Origin: Burkholderia cepacia ATCC 25416
GTDB lineage: Bacteria > Pseudomonadota > Gammaproteobacteria > Burkholderiales > Burkholderiaceae
Assembly: GCF_001411495.1 (NCBI RefSeq)
Contig: NZ_CP012983.1
Span: 496,001-560,000, forward strand
Direction: 5' to 3'
DNA length: 64,000 nucleotides
In this document: one piece after another, positions 41,542-51,291 of the stretch
Layout: every line of letters starts with the position of its first letter
Numbering within the stretch: position 1 is the stretch's first letter
Made by a program: the position numbers and the translations under genes
The notes under the pieces: generated by a model
The model's database searches: none
Told to the model about the DNA's origin: nothing
What the model saw: only the letters and a program-made list of their open reading frames with translations

Positions 41542-42565
41542 AATGACATCCGATCGAAGCCAGGCCGACGAACGGGCGGCGCGACAGCGGCGGCGCGACC
41601 TGATCCAGAAGTTCGCGGCGCTGGGCAGTCTCGTCGTGCTCGTGTTCGCGTTCTCGATCTCGAGCGCGGCGTTCTTCTCGGTCGACAACCTGATGACGGT
41701 CGGCCTGCAGGTCACGTCGATCGCCTATCTGGGCGTGGCCGCCACCTGCGTGATCATCACGGGCGGCATCGACCTGTCGGTCGGCTCGGTGCTCGCGCTG
41801 TCCGGCGTGTGCGCGGCGCTGCTGGTCAAGGCCGGCGCGCCGGTGCCCGCGGCGATGGCGGCCGGCATCCTGGTCGGCGCGCTGTGCGGGCTCGTCAACG
41901 GCATCTGCGTGACGCAGATGGGCCTGCCGCCGTTCATCGCGACGCTCGGCATGATGCTCGTTGCGCGCGGCATCGCGCTGCAGATCACCGGCGCGCGGCC
42001 GGTATCGGATCTCGGCGATGCGTTCGGCGCGCTCGGCAACGGCGCGCTGCTGCGGATCTCGCGCATCGGCGCGGACGGGTTCCCCGACACGACCTTTCCC
42101 GGCATTCCGTATCCGGTCGTGATCATGGTCGTGCTGTTCGTCGTGGTGTCCGTGCTGCTGTCGAGAACGTCGCTCGGCCGCCATATCTACGCGGTCGGGT
42201 CGAACGCGGAAGCCGCCCGGCTGTCGGGCGTGAACGTGCAGGGCGTGAAGCTGTTCACCTACGTGCTGTCCGGCGCGCTCGCGGGCGTGACCGGTTGCGT
42301 GCTGATGTCGCGGCTCGTCACCGGGCAGCCGAACGAAGGCGTGATGTACGAGCTCGACGCGATCGCCAGTTCGGTCATCGGCGGCACGTCGCTGATGGGC
42401 GGCGTCGGCACGATCTCCGGCACGGCGATCGGCGCGTTCGTGATCGGCGTGCTGCGCAACGGCCTGAACATGAACGGCGTGTCGAGCTTCATCCAGCAGA
42501 TCATCATCGGCGTCGTGATCCTCGGCACGGTGTGGATCGACCAGTTGCGCAATCGCCGGCCCTGA
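41534..42565 (+). CDS. Sugar ABC transporter permease (RbsC/AraH type)
   Basis: 343 residues, BPD_transp_2 family with about ten hydrophobic helices, [17 protein letters not shown] and GGTSLMGGVGTISGTAIGAF. The first about 30 residues are polar (MLEMTSDRSQADERAARQRR). Overlaps the ATPase gene by eight nt; the binding protein follows after 42 nt. Confidence 0.9.
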   Translation: MLEMTSDRSQADERAARQRRRDLIQKFAALGSLVVLVFAFSISSAAFFSVDNLMTVGLQVTSIAYLGVAATCVIITGGIDLSVGSVLALSGVCAALLVKAGAPVPAAMAAGILVGALCGLVNGICVTQMGLPPFIATLGMMLVARGIALQITGARPVSDLGDAFGALGNGALLRISRIGADGFPDTTFPGIPYPVVIMVVLFVVVSVLLSRTSLGRHIYAVGSNAEAARLSGVNVQGVKLFTYVLSGALAGVTGCVLMSRLVTGQPNEGVMYELDAIASSVIGGTSLMGGVGTISGTAIGAFVIGVLRNGLNMNGVSSFIQQIIIGVVILGTVWIDQLRNRRP

Positions 42566-42607
42566 CCGGCAGCAAGCAGTCCCTACCAACGAGAAGCGGA
42601 GCGAGAC

Positions 42608-43555
42608 ATGAACAAATCCATCCTGCTGGCGGCATCGGCGTGCGTGTTCGCGGTGTGCAGCAGCGGCGCGTATGCGGCGGGCGGCGAGATCGCCGTGATC
42701 GTCAAGACGGTCAATTCGAACTACTGGCAGAACGTGCAGAAGGGCGCGAAGGCGGCGCTCGGCGGCGCCAAGGGTTACACGATGACGTTCCAGGGCCCGG
42801 CGGCCGAGTCCGACATCAGCGGGCAGGTCAACATGGTCGACAACGCGGTTACGCGTCATGTGGCGGGCATCGTGCTCGCGCCGTCCGATCCCGATGCGCT
42901 CGTGCCCGCGATCAAGAAGGCGTGGGAAGCGCACATTCCCGTCATGTTGATCGACTCGGCGATCGCGGACGCGGGCAAGCCGTACTACCAGGCATTCCTG
43001 TCGACCGACAACGAGAAGGCGGGCGCGCTGTGCGCGAAGGCGCTGATCGACCGCGTCGGGCAGTCGGGCAAGATCGCGATCATGTCGTACGTACCGGGCG
43101 CGGGCTCCGAGGTCAGCCGCGTCGGCGGGTTCCGCAAGTACATCGAGAGCCATTCGAAGCTGCAGGTCGTCGGCCCGTACTACTCGCAATCGCAAATGGC
43201 GACCGCGCTGAACCAGACGACCGACGTGCTGTCGGCGAACCCGGACCTGAAGGGCATCTTCGGCGCGAACGAGCCGACCGCGGTCGGCATGGGCCGTGCG
43301 CTGAAGCAGTCGGGCAAGGCGGGCAAGGTGGTGGCGATCGGGTTCGACGGCAACGAGGACCTGCAGGGCTTCGTGCGCGACGGCACCGTGCAGGCGATCG
43401 CCGTGCAGGGCTCGTGGCAGATGGGGAACCAGGGCGTGCGCACGGCGCTCGACGTGATCGAGCGCAAGCCCGCGCCGAAGCTGATCGATACCGGCGTCGT
43501 GATGGTCGACAAGCAGAACCTCGATTCGCAGGCAGCGAAGAATGTCCTGTACTGA
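42608..43555 (+). CDS. Periplasmic sugar-binding protein (RbsB/Peripla_BP_4 type)
   Basis: 315 residues with a signal peptide (cleavage after AYA, residue 23). The mature part begins GGEIAVIVKTVNSNYWQNVQKGAK, a typical ribose-binding-family opening, with DSAIADAGKPYYQAFLSTDN and FGANEPTAVGMGRALKQ. Completes the ABC importer with the two genes upstream. RBS GAAGCGGAGCGAGAC before the ATG. Confidence 0.9.
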   Translation: MNKSILLAASACVFAVCSSGAYAAGGEIAVIVKTVNSNYWQNVQKGAKAALGGAKGYTMTFQGPAAESDISGQVNMVDNAVTRHVAGIVLAPSDPDALVPAIKKAWEAHIPVMLIDSAIADAGKPYYQAFLSTDNEKAGALCAKALIDRVGQSGKIAIMSYVPGAGSEVSRVGGFRKYIESHSKLQVVGPYYSQSQMATALNQTTDVLSANPDLKGIFGANEPTAVGMGRALKQSGKAGKVVAIGFDGNEDLQGFVRDGTVQAIAVQGSWQMGNQGVRTALDVIERKPAPKLIDTGVVMVDKQNLDSQAAKNVLY

Positions 43556-43591
43556 TCGCCCGTGCCGCTTGCACGCATCGAGTCACCACTC

Positions 43592-44608
43592 ATGAACGCA
43601 AACGATACGCGCACCTTGCCGCGCAGCGGGCTGACGGTGTCCACGCTCGGCCTCGGCTGCTCGCAGCTCGGCGGCCTTTATCGGCCGATGTCGGCGGCCG
43701 CCGCCGCCGCGCTGGTCGACGCCGCGTGGGCTGCCGGCCTGCGCTACTTCGACACCGCGCCGTATTACGGCTACACGCTGTCCGAGCGGCGCGTGGGGGC
43801 GGGGCTCGCTCCGCGCGAGCGCAGCGCGTTCACGCTCAGCACGAAGGTCGGGCGGCTGATGCGCGCCGACGCGAGCGTGCGGCCGGGCGACGACGGCTGG
43901 GCCGAGCCGCTGCCGTTCCGGCCCGTCTACGACTACAGCTACGACGGCATCATGCGCTCGCATGACGACAGCCGGCAACGGCTCGGGCTCGCGCGGATCG
44001 ACATGCTGTACGTGCACGACATCGGCGCGATGACGCACGGCGATCGTCACGCGCACTACTGGGAACAGTTGACGCGCGGCGGCGGATTTCGCGCGCTGGA
44101 TGCGCTGCGCGCCAGCGGCGAGATCGGCGCGTTCGGTCTCGGCGTGAACGAATGGGAAGTCGCGGCAGACGCGCTGAACGAAGCGGCGCTCGATGCGGTG
44201 CTGCTGGCCGGCCGCTACACGCTGCTCGAACAGACGGCGCTCGAACCGCTGCTCGACGCGTGCGCCCGTGACGGGACGGCGATCGTGATCGGCGGCGTGT
44301 TCAATTCCGGCCTGCTCGCCGGCAACGGCAAGTTCAACTATGCGGACGCGAGCGCCGACGTGATCGACAAGGCCACGCGGCTCGGCGCGCTGTGCAACCG
44401 CTTCGACGTGCCGCTTCCCGCCGCGGCATTGCAGTTTCCGTTCGGTCATCCAGCCGTCGTATCGTGCGTGGTCGGCGCGCGCAGCGTGGCGCAGTTGAAG
44501 CAGAACGTCGACTGGTTCGAGCGTCCCGCGCCGGCCGAACTGTGGGATGCGCTGCGCGACGAAGGGTTGATCGCGGCGCACGCGCCGGTTCCGGGAGCCC
44601 ACGCATGA
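43592..44608 (+). CDS. Aldo/keto reductase, L-fucose/L-galactose dehydrogenase type
   Basis: 338 residues (a GTG 30 nt upstream is an alternative start). Family tetrad visible: Asp/Tyr in FDTAPYYGYTLSERR, Lys in STKVGR and His in YVHDIGAMTHGD. This subgroup (D-threo-aldose 1-dehydrogenase) oxidises L-fucose, L-galactose or D-arabinose at C1 to the lactone using NAD(P). The next gene is a lactonase. Because UxaB and UxaA homologues follow, L-galactose is a better fit than L-fucose. Stop overlaps the next start (ATGA). Confidence 0.85.
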   Translation: MNANDTRTLPRSGLTVSTLGLGCSQLGGLYRPMSAAAAAALVDAAWAAGLRYFDTAPYYGYTLSERRVGAGLAPRERSAFTLSTKVGRLMRADASVRPGDDGWAEPLPFRPVYDYSYDGIMRSHDDSRQRLGLARIDMLYVHDIGAMTHGDRHAHYWEQLTRGGGFRALDALRASGEIGAFGLGVNEWEVAADALNEAALDAVLLAGRYTLLEQTALEPLLDACARDGTAIVIGGVFNSGLLAGNGKFNYADASADVIDKATRLGALCNRFDVPLPAAALQFPFGHPAVVSCVVGARSVAQLKQNVDWFERPAPAELWDALRDEGLIAAHAPVPGAHA

Positions 44609-45480
44609 CCATGCGCATCGACGCCCATCAGCACTACTGGCGCATCGACGCACGGGCCGGCTGCTGGCCGCCGGCCGAACTCGATGCGATTCACCGGGAT
44701 TTCGGTCCGGCCGATCTGGCGCCGCTGCTCGACGCTGCGCGCATCGACACCACTGTCCTCGTGCAATCGCTGCCGAGCGAAGCCGACACGCGCTTTCTGC
44801 TCGATCTCGCGGACGAAACGCCGAGCGTCGGCGCGGTGGTCGGCTGGGTCGACCTGAAGGCCGACGACGCACCGGCGCGGATCGCGGCGTTTGCGTCCGC
44901 GCCAAAGGCGCGCGGCTTGCGACCGATGCTGCAGGATCTGCCCGACGACACGTGGATCGACGATCCGCGGCTGGATCGCGCGGTCGCCGCGATGCTCGAG
45001 CACGGGCTGCGTTTTGATGCACTGGTGATGCCGCGTCATCTCGATGCGCTGCATGCATTCGCGCGACGCCATCCGGATCTGCCGATCGTGATCGACCATG
45101 GCGCGAAGCCGTTCATCGAGCGCGGCGAATGGCAGCCGTGGCTGTCGGCGATGGGCCGGCTTGCGCGCCTGCCGAACCTTCATTGCAAGCTGTCCGGCCT
45201 CTGGACCGAAGCAGGGCCGTCGGCTGGGCCCGATGCCGTGCGCGCGCGCACGCGGCCGTATGTCTACGCGCTGGCCGAGCTGTTCGGGCCGACGCGCCTG
45301 ATGTGGGGCAGCGACTGGCCGGTGCTGCGGCTGGCGTCGGCGTGCGGCGGCTACGGCGAATGGCTGGCCGCGTGCGAGGACGATTGCGCGCGGTTGCTCG
45401 GCGCCGCGGCGCTGGACGGCCTCTTCGGCGGCAACGCACACCGCTTCTACCGGATCGACACCGCACGCCACGACGAATGA
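44605..45480 (+). CDS. Amidohydrolase-family lactonase (cog3618; L-fucono/L-galactonolactonase)
   Basis: 291 residues, cytoplasmic metallohydrolase. The N-terminal DAHQHYWRID carries the HxH metal motif and the C-terminal LMWGSDWPV the Asp ligand. Relatives open L-fucono- or L-galactono-lactones. It follows the dehydrogenase with an ATGA overlap, so it should hydrolyse that enzyme's lactone product to the aldonate (predicted L-galactonate). Confidence 0.85.
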   Translation: MTMRIDAHQHYWRIDARAGCWPPAELDAIHRDFGPADLAPLLDAARIDTTVLVQSLPSEADTRFLLDLADETPSVGAVVGWVDLKADDAPARIAAFASAPKARGLRPMLQDLPDDTWIDDPRLDRAVAAMLEHGLRFDALVMPRHLDALHAFARRHPDLPIVIDHGAKPFIERGEWQPWLSAMGRLARLPNLHCKLSGLWTEAGPSAGPDAVRARTRPYVYALAELFGPTRLMWGSDWPVLRLASACGGYGEWLAACEDDCARLLGAAALDGLFGGNAHRFYRIDTARHDE

Positions 45481-45502
45481 ACCAGAACGAAAGGAACCCG
45501 AC

Positions 45503-46513
45503 ATGCTCAGCGTGATTTGCGAATCCCCCGGCGTGCTGCGCGTGCAGCAGCGCGAACTGCCCGTACGCGGCAGCGGCGAAGTACTGTTGCGCGTGCAACG
45601 GGTCGGCATTTGCGGCACCGACCTGCATATCTTCACCGGCAACCAGCCGTACCTCGACTATCCGCGCGTGATGGGCCATGAGCTTTCGGCGGTCGTCGTC
45701 GAGGCGGAACCCGAGTCGGGGCTCGGCGTCGGCGACGCGGTGTACGTGATGCCGTATCTGTCGTGCGGGCACTGCATCGCCTGTCGGCACGGCAACACGA
45801 ATTGCTGCGTGAACATCAAGGTGCTCGGCGTGCATCGCGACGGCGCGCTCGCCGAATACCTGAGCGTGCCTGCGCAGTTCGTTCACAAGGCCGACGGCAT
45901 TTCGCTCGACCAGGCGGCGATGCTGGAATTCCTCGCGATCGGCGCGCATGCGGTGCGGCGCGCGGACGTCCGCGCCGGGCAGCGCGCGCTGGTCGTCGGC
46001 GCCGGGCCGATCGGCATGGCCGCGATGATCTTCGCGAAGCTGCGTGGCGCCGACGTCACATGCCTCGACACGCGGGCGGATCGACTGGCGTTTTGCCGGC
46101 AACATCTGACGGTTGATGCGACCGTGGAGGTGGGCGAGGATGACGCGGCGCGTCTCGCGGCGTTGACGAACGGCGAGTATTTCGATGCGGTGTTCGACGC
46201 CACAGGCAACCTCGATGCGATGAATCGCGGTTTCGAATTCGTCGCGCATGGCGGCAAATACACGTTGATCTCGATCGTGCGCGGGCACGTCGCTTTTTCG
46301 GATCCCGAATTCCACAAACGGGAAGCCACGCTGCTCGCGAGCCGCAATGCGACGGCCGAGGATTTCGCGACGGTGCTCGACGCGATGCGCGGGGGGCGTA
46401 TTCCGGACCGCGCGCTGAACACGCACCGGATGCGGCTCGAAGAGGTGCCGGATGCGCTGCCGCGTTTGCTCGATGCGGGGCAGACCGTCGTGAAGGCGCT
46501 CGTCGAATGCTGA
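45503..46513 (+). CDS. Zinc-dependent alcohol dehydrogenase, predicted L-galactonate 5-dehydrogenase (LgoD-like)
   Basis: 336 residues, medium-chain dehydrogenase. Catalytic-zinc Cys and His in GICGTDLHIF and MGHELS; structural-zinc cysteines in CGHCIACRHGNTNCC; Rossmann GAGPIGMAAM. LgoD/YjjN enzymes oxidise L-galactonate to D-tagaturonate. The call rests on neighbours: a lactonase before it and tagaturonate-reductase and altronate-dehydratase homologues after. Other sugar-acid dehydrogenases would look similar. Confidence 0.75.
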   Translation: MLSVICESPGVLRVQQRELPVRGSGEVLLRVQRVGICGTDLHIFTGNQPYLDYPRVMGHELSAVVVEAEPESGLGVGDAVYVMPYLSCGHCIACRHGNTNCCVNIKVLGVHRDGALAEYLSVPAQFVHKADGISLDQAAMLEFLAIGAHAVRRADVRAGQRALVVGAGPIGMAAMIFAKLRGADVTCLDTRADRLAFCRQHLTVDATVEVGEDDAARLAALTNGEYFDAVFDATGNLDAMNRGFEFVAHGGKYTLISIVRGHVAFSDPEFHKREATLLASRNATAEDFATVLDAMRGGRIPDRALNTHRMRLEEVPDALPRLLDAGQTVVKALVEC

Positions 46514-46544
46514 TCGATCGAATCCGGCACGCGGAGCGCATGCG

Positions 46545-47705
46545 ATGACGCCGCCGATCCTCCAGTTCGGCACGAGCCGCTTCCTGCTCGCGCACGTCGA
46601 CTTGTTTGTCTCGCAGGCGCTGGACGACGGCAACGCGATGGGCGGCATCGGCATCGTGCAGACGACCGGCAATCCGGCCAGCCGCGCCCGCATCGACGCG
46701 CTGCGCGCCACCGGTCGCTATCCGGTGCGGATTCGCGGGCGTGACCGCGGCGGCGTGGTCGACGAAGTCGTCGAGTGCCGCGCCGTGCATCGCGCGTGGG
46801 ACGCCGAGCACGACTGGGCGGAGATACGCGGTGCCGCGATCGAGACCGTACGCGTCATCGTGTCGAACACCGGCGACGCAGGGTATCGCGCCGATCCGCG
46901 CGACACCGTGGACCTGCTGGCCCAGCAGGAGCACGCACCGCACGGCTTTCCGGCGAAGCTGTTCGCGCTGCTGCATGCGCGCTGGCAGGTGCGGCCCGAT
47001 GACGGCGTCTCCATCCTGCCTTGCGAACTGGTGACGGACAACGGCGACACGCTGCGCGACATCGTGCTGGACCTCGCGCGCCAGTGGCGGCTGCCCGACG
47101 CGTTCGCCGACTATCTGGGCAACCGCTGCGTGTGGGTCAACTCGCTCGTCGACCGCATCGTGTCCGAGCCGCTCCATCCGGTCGGCGCGATCGCGGAGCC
47201 CTACGCGCTGTGGGCGATCGAGCGGCGTGCCGGCATGGCGCTGCCGTGCACGCATGCTCAGGTCGTCGTCACCGACGATTTGCGCAGCCACGAGCGCCTG
47301 AAGCTGTTCTTCCTCAATCTCGGGCACAGCTGGCTCGCGGAGCAGTGGCTCGCGGCGGGGCGCGACCCATCGGAAACGGTGCTGGACGCGATGAACGATG
47401 CGCGGTTGCGCGACGGTCTCGAAGCCGTGTGGCGCGATGAAGTCGCGCCGGTATTCGTGGCGCTGGGCTTGCGCGAAACGGCCGAACACTACGTCGACAG
47501 CGTGCGCGAGCGCTTTCTCAATCCGTTTCTCGCGCATCGCATCGCCGATATCGCGGTCAACCATCGCGAGAAGGTCGCGCGGCGGATCGAGCCGCTGCTC
47601 GCGCTCGCCGATTCGCTGGCGCTGGCGGCCGAACAACCGCGGTTGCGGCAACTCGTCGCCCGCTGCGAACCGGTGGCCGCAACGACAGGGAGAAGACCAT
47701 CGTGA
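46545..47705 (+). CDS. uxaB: UxaB-like tagaturonate reductase (mannitol dehydrogenase family)
   Basis: 386 residues, long-chain dehydrogenase fold. The family catalytic pattern K-x4-N-x2-H appears in LKLFFLNLGHSW. Segments LPCELVTDNGDTLRDIVLDLA and NSLVDRIVSEPL match tagaturonate reductases better than mannitol dehydrogenases, though the protein is about 100 residues shorter than enteric UxaB. It would reduce D-tagaturonate to D-altronate. GTGA overlap with the next gene. Confidence 0.8.
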   Translation: MTPPILQFGTSRFLLAHVDLFVSQALDDGNAMGGIGIVQTTGNPASRARIDALRATGRYPVRIRGRDRGGVVDEVVECRAVHRAWDAEHDWAEIRGAAIETVRVIVSNTGDAGYRADPRDTVDLLAQQEHAPHGFPAKLFALLHARWQVRPDDGVSILPCELVTDNGDTLRDIVLDLARQWRLPDAFADYLGNRCVWVNSLVDRIVSEPLHPVGAIAEPYALWAIERRAGMALPCTHAQVVVTDDLRSHERLKLFFLNLGHSWLAEQWLAAGRDPSETVLDAMNDARLRDGLEAVWRDEVAPVFVALGLRETAEHYVDSVRERFLNPFLAHRIADIAVNHREKVARRIEPLLALADSLALAAEQPRLRQLVARCEPVAATTGRRPS

Positions 47706-49225
47706 AGCAACCGACCATCGTGATCCTTCACGGCAACGACAACGTCGCCGTCGCACTCGATGCGCTGGCGCCGGACGTGCCGATCGACGTGCACGGCGCA
47801 CCGCTGCGGCCGGCGGCCGCGATACCGGCCGGCCACAAGATCGCCACCACGCCGATCGCGCGTGGCGACGCGATCGTCAAATGCGGGCAGCCGATCGGCG
47901 TCGCGCTGCGGGACATCGCCGCGGGCGAGCACGTGCACGTGCATAACGTCGGGATGCCTGAGCGGCATGCGCACGACGACGGGCCGGCGGGCGACACGCA
48001 CGACGTTCCGGCCGATCGCCGCGATACCTTCGACGGATTCGTGCGTCCCGACGGCAGCGTGGGGACGCGCAACTACGTTGGCGTGATCGCGAGCGTCAAC
48101 TGTTCGGCGAGTGTCTGTCATGCGATCGCCGATGCATACCGGCACGGCGCGCTCGACGCGTTCGGCCATGTCGACGGCGTCGTCGCGATCACCCATCAGA
48201 GCGGCTGCGGCATGTCGGCGACCGGCGACGGCATCGAACTGCTGCGACGCACGCTCGTCGGTTATGCGCGCAACCCGAATTTCGCCGGCGTGCTGCTCGT
48301 CGGCCTCGGTTGTGAGGTCAACCAGGTCGGCGCGCTCGCGCAGCGGCTCGACGCGGCGGCACCTGGTACCGTGCGCACGCTGGTGATCCAGGACGAAGGC
48401 GGCGTGCGCGACACCGTGGCCAAAGGCGTGTCGATCGTGCGGGAGTTGCTGGAGGCGGCCGACGGCGCGCGTCGCAGCGCCGTGCCGGCCTCGCGGCTGA
48501 CGGTCGGCCTGCAATGCGGCGGCTCCGACGGTTACTCGGGCATCACCGCGAATCCGGCGCTCGGCGCGGCCGTCGATCTGCTGGTCCGCAACGGCGGCAC
48601 CGCGATTCTGTCCGAGACGCCCGAGATCTACGGCGCCGAGCATCTGCTGATCGCGCGAGCGGCGTCGCGCGACGTGGCCGAGCGTCTGCTCGGCAGGTTG
48701 CAGTGGTGGGAGCGTTACGTCGCCGACAACGGCGGCGAAATGAACAACAACCCGTCGCCCGGCAACCTCGCCGGCGGCATCACGACGATTCTCGAGAAAT
48801 CGCTCGGCGCGGTGTCGAAGGGCGGCCGCTCGCCGCTGCGCGCGGTCTACGACTATGCGGAGCCGGTGCGGCAAGCGGGGCTCGTGTTCATGGATACGCC
48901 CGGTTACGACCCGGTGTCGGCCACCGGGCAGATCGCCGGCGGCGCGAATCTCGTGTGCTTCACGACGGGCCGCGGTTCGGTGTTCGGCTCGAAGCCGGTG
49001 CCGACGATCAAGATCGCGACGACGACCGGCCTGTACGAGCGGATGCAATCGGACATGGATTTCGACAGCGGCGGGATCGTCGCCGGTTCGCTCTCGGTCG
49101 GCGAAGCGGGCGAGCGGCTGTTCCGGCTGATGCTCGACGTTGCCTCCGGACGACGATCCCGCAGCGAGGACAACGGCATCGGCGAACGCGAGTTCGTGCC
49201 GTGGCTGCGCGGCGCGGTCATGTGA
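47702..49225 (+). CDS. uxaA: Altronate dehydratase (UxaA/GarD family)
   Basis: 507 residues starting at GTG 47702 inside the uxaB stop. N-terminal SAF domain (about 1-85) followed by the large dehydratase domain with GTRNYVGVIASVNCSAS, THQSGCGM, GLGCEVNQV and the metal-site-rich QCGGSDGYSGITANPALG. Converts D-altronate to 2-keto-3-deoxy-D-gluconate. No kinase or aldolase for that product lies in the operon, so the last steps must be encoded elsewhere. Confidence 0.9.
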   Translation: MKQPTIVILHGNDNVAVALDALAPDVPIDVHGAPLRPAAAIPAGHKIATTPIARGDAIVKCGQPIGVALRDIAAGEHVHVHNVGMPERHAHDDGPAGDTHDVPADRRDTFDGFVRPDGSVGTRNYVGVIASVNCSASVCHAIADAYRHGALDAFGHVDGVVAITHQSGCGMSATGDGIELLRRTLVGYARNPNFAGVLLVGLGCEVNQVGALAQRLDAAAPGTVRTLVIQDEGGVRDTVAKGVSIVRELLEAADGARRSAVPASRLTVGLQCGGSDGYSGITANPALGAAVDLLVRNGGTAILSETPEIYGAEHLLIARAASRDVAERLLGRLQWWERYVADNGGEMNNNPSPGNLAGGITTILEKSLGAVSKGGRSPLRAVYDYAEPVRQAGLVFMDTPGYDPVSATGQIAGGANLVCFTTGRGSVFGSKPVPTIKIATTTGLYERMQSDMDFDSGGIVAGSLSVGEAGERLFRLMLDVASGRRSRSEDNGIGEREFVPWLRGAVM

Positions 49226-49280
49226 CGCGAAAGGCGACATGCGACCGCGTGCGCAATCGGACAGCGAAGGAGAAGCCGCG

Positions 49281-49580
49281 ATGGAAACCCGCATGAGCGA
49301 GCCGGCGATCGGCGAAATCGGCCGCGACGATCATCTCTCCGACCTGGAGAAGGGCTTGCTCGGCGAAGCGCTGCGCTTGCTCGCCGAGACGCGCGCACGG
49401 GCGCTCGAACTCTGTGTCGAGGTGAGCCGGCGGCAGGGCGGCGGGCGCCGACCTACGCGCCGGCCATGCGCGCGTCGAGCCGGAACAACGAGACGGCCTC
49501 GGCAAGCCGGTTTCCCTGTTCCTCGAGCGACTTCGAGGCGGCGGCCGCCTGCTCGACGAGCGCCGCATTCTGCTGGGTGA
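49281..49580 (+). CDS. Small hypothetical protein at operon end, probably truncated
   Basis: 99 residues, AAGGAG before the ATG and 55 nt after uxaA. Residues 1-55 look real (a helix [29 protein letters not shown]). From about residue 58 the sequence turns strongly Arg-rich and runs antisense inside the chemoreceptor gene (from 49453), with no protein-like character. The native C-terminus has probably been lost. The real half resembles the small protein at 28799-29128. Confidence 0.5.
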   Translation: METRMSEPAIGEIGRDDHLSDLEKGLLGEALRLLAETRARALELCVEVSRRQGGGRRPTRRPCARRAGTTRRPRQAGFPVPRATSRRRPPARRAPHSAG

Positions 49581-51039
49581 CCTCGTCCATTTGCGTAATG
49601 GCGAGATTGACCTGCTCGATGCCGCGACTCTGTTCGCTCGACGCCGCGGCGATTTCGCCCATGATGTCGGTCACGCGCGAGATCGCATGCGTGACCTCGC
49701 TCATCGTATCGCCCGCGTTGTTCGCGATATGCGAGCCGTCCTCGATTTTCCGGACCGATTGCGAGATCAGCTCGCGAATTTCCTTCGCGGCGCTCGACGA
49801 ACGCTGCGCAAGACTTCTGACTTCGCTTGCCACCACCGCGAAGCCGCGGCCCTGTTCGCCGGCGCGGGCAGCCTCCACGGCCGCGTTGAGCGCGAGGATG
49901 TTGGTCTGGAACGCGATCCCTTCGATGATCCCGGTGATCTCGGCGATCTTGGCGGAGCTCGCGCTGATGTCGGTCATCGTGTCGACCATCAGGCCGACCG
50001 CCGAGCTGCCGCGCTGCGCGACCTCCGATGCGTTGTTGGCCAGGCCGCTCGCCTGTTGCGCATTGTCGGCGTTCAGGCGCACGGTGGAGGTCAGTTGCTC
50101 CATGCTCGACGCGGTTTCCTGCAACGACGCGGCCTGCTGTTCGGTGCGGGACGACAGGTCCTGGTTGCCGGACGCGATTTCGCCGGCGCCGGTCGCGACG
50201 TTGCCCGATGCGGTACGGACTTCCGAGATCAGGCGGATCAGGTTCGCCTGCATGTCGCGCATCGAGGCCAGTACGCTGCCGGCCGGCGCGGCGCCGGTCG
50301 TGGCTTCGGCGCCGAGATTGCCGGCGGCGATATGGCCGGCGATATCGCTGAGCACGGCGGGCTCCGTGCCCAGCGAGCGCAGCAGGCCGCGGGTGATGAC
50401 GAGGCCCGAGAGCGCGGCCGCGGCGGCGGCGGCGATGCAGATCGCGATCAGCATCAGGCGTCGCGAGGTATAACGGTCGTCCGATTCCTTCACCAGTTGA
50501 TCGGCCCGCGCGCGCGAGTACGTCGCATACGTGTCGGTGGCCGCGACGAGCTGGGCCAGCAGCGGTCGGCACTGTTCGTTGATCATCGTGATCGCCTGAT
50601 CGCGCCGGTTGTTCGCCGCCGCGTCGACGATGGCGCGCGCCACGGGGCCGTACTGCGCCTCGACCGCCCCGATTTGCCGAACCAGTTCGCGCGCCTTGTC
50701 GGATGCGCCGCTGCCCTCGCGGACCGCATTCGTCAGTTCGCCCATCAGCGCGCCGACTTCGTGGTCGGCCTGCAGCGCCGCTTCCTTCTCGATGTCCGCG
50801 TCGCGCGGGCTGGCCGCGAGGACCTGGTTGCGGGCGGCGATCGCGCGCCGGTCGACCGCGAAGCGAATCTTGTCGGCCAGGTTCGCGCGGGCGTTGGTGC
50901 CGTTGACATAGTCGTCGAATGCCGCGTTCGCGTTGCCGAGCGAGACGATGCCGACGATGGAGACGAGCACGACCGTACACGTAAGAAGTCCGAAAGCCAT
51001 GATCAGCTTCGTGCGAACGGTTAATCGTCGATCGTTCAT
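49453..51039 (-). CDS. Methyl-accepting chemotaxis protein (4-helix-bundle sensor)
   Basis: 528 residues, inner membrane. Transmembrane helix about 11-33, periplasmic four-helix-bundle-type ligand domain (about 34-190), second helix about 194-216, HAMP, then a cytoplasmic signalling coiled coil with the conserved tip [31 protein letters not shown]. No C-terminal CheR-tethering pentapeptide. A sigma-28-like promoter lies just upstream (51079-51105). Adjacent to the galactose operon and divergent from a second receptor at 51292; the ligand is unknown. Confidence 0.93.
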   Translation of the reverse strand: MNDRRLTVRTKLIMAFGLLTCTVVLVSIVGIVSLGNANAAFDDYVNGTNARANLADKIRFAVDRRAIAARNQVLAASPRDADIEKEAALQADHEVGALMGELTNAVREGSGASDKARELVRQIGAVEAQYGPVARAIVDAAANNRRDQAITMINEQCRPLLAQLVAATDTYATYSRARADQLVKESDDRYTSRRLMLIAICIAAAAAAALSGLVITRGLLRSLGTEPAVLSDIAGHIAAGNLGAEATTGAAPAGSVLASMRDMQANLIRLISEVRTASGNVATGAGEIASGNQDLSSRTEQQAASLQETASSMEQLTSTVRLNADNAQQASGLANNASEVAQRGSSAVGLMVDTMTDISASSAKIAEITGIIEGIAFQTNILALNAAVEAARAGEQGRGFAVVASEVRSLAQRSSSAAKEIRELISQSVRKIEDGSHIANNAGDTMSEVTHAISRVTDIMGEIAAASSEQSRGIEQVNLAITQMDEVTQQNAALVEQAAAASKSLEEQGNRLAEAVSLFRLDARMAGA

Positions 51040-51078
51040 GGGATGAATCCGGTTGTGGTTATCAAATAGATTTCCTGA

Positions 51079-51105
51079 TTAACGGAATGGTGAAAGAAAG
51101 GTTTA
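51079..51105 (-). promoter_or_regulatory. Sigma-28 (FliA)-like promoter for the 51039 receptor
   Basis: On the minus strand TAAA (51102-51105) and TCCGTTAA (51079-51086) are separated by 15 nt, as in the flagellar consensus TAAA-N15-GCCGATAA; the -10 matches six of eight positions. It lies about 40 nt before the ATG. Chemoreceptors are classic FliA targets. Confidence 0.55.
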
Positions 51106-51291
51106 GGACCGGCGCTGCGGGGCAATCGTTTGCGGGTTGCCTGTCGTCAAAATAAATCCGACCGCGATCCGCATTCGTCACGCTGAGCCGGAGAACGGCG
51201 CTGTTTTCGCCCGCCATGCCGTTAAACGGATCAGGTTCGCCTTGTTCAGCGATCCCATTTCAATCACGCGGTAACGGAGACCGAAGTCATC

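Noticed and set aside
51150..51175. Possible sigma-28 promoter for the 51292 receptor
   Set aside because: A TCAAAATAAATCCGACC stretch was considered but has no acceptable -10 at the right spacing.
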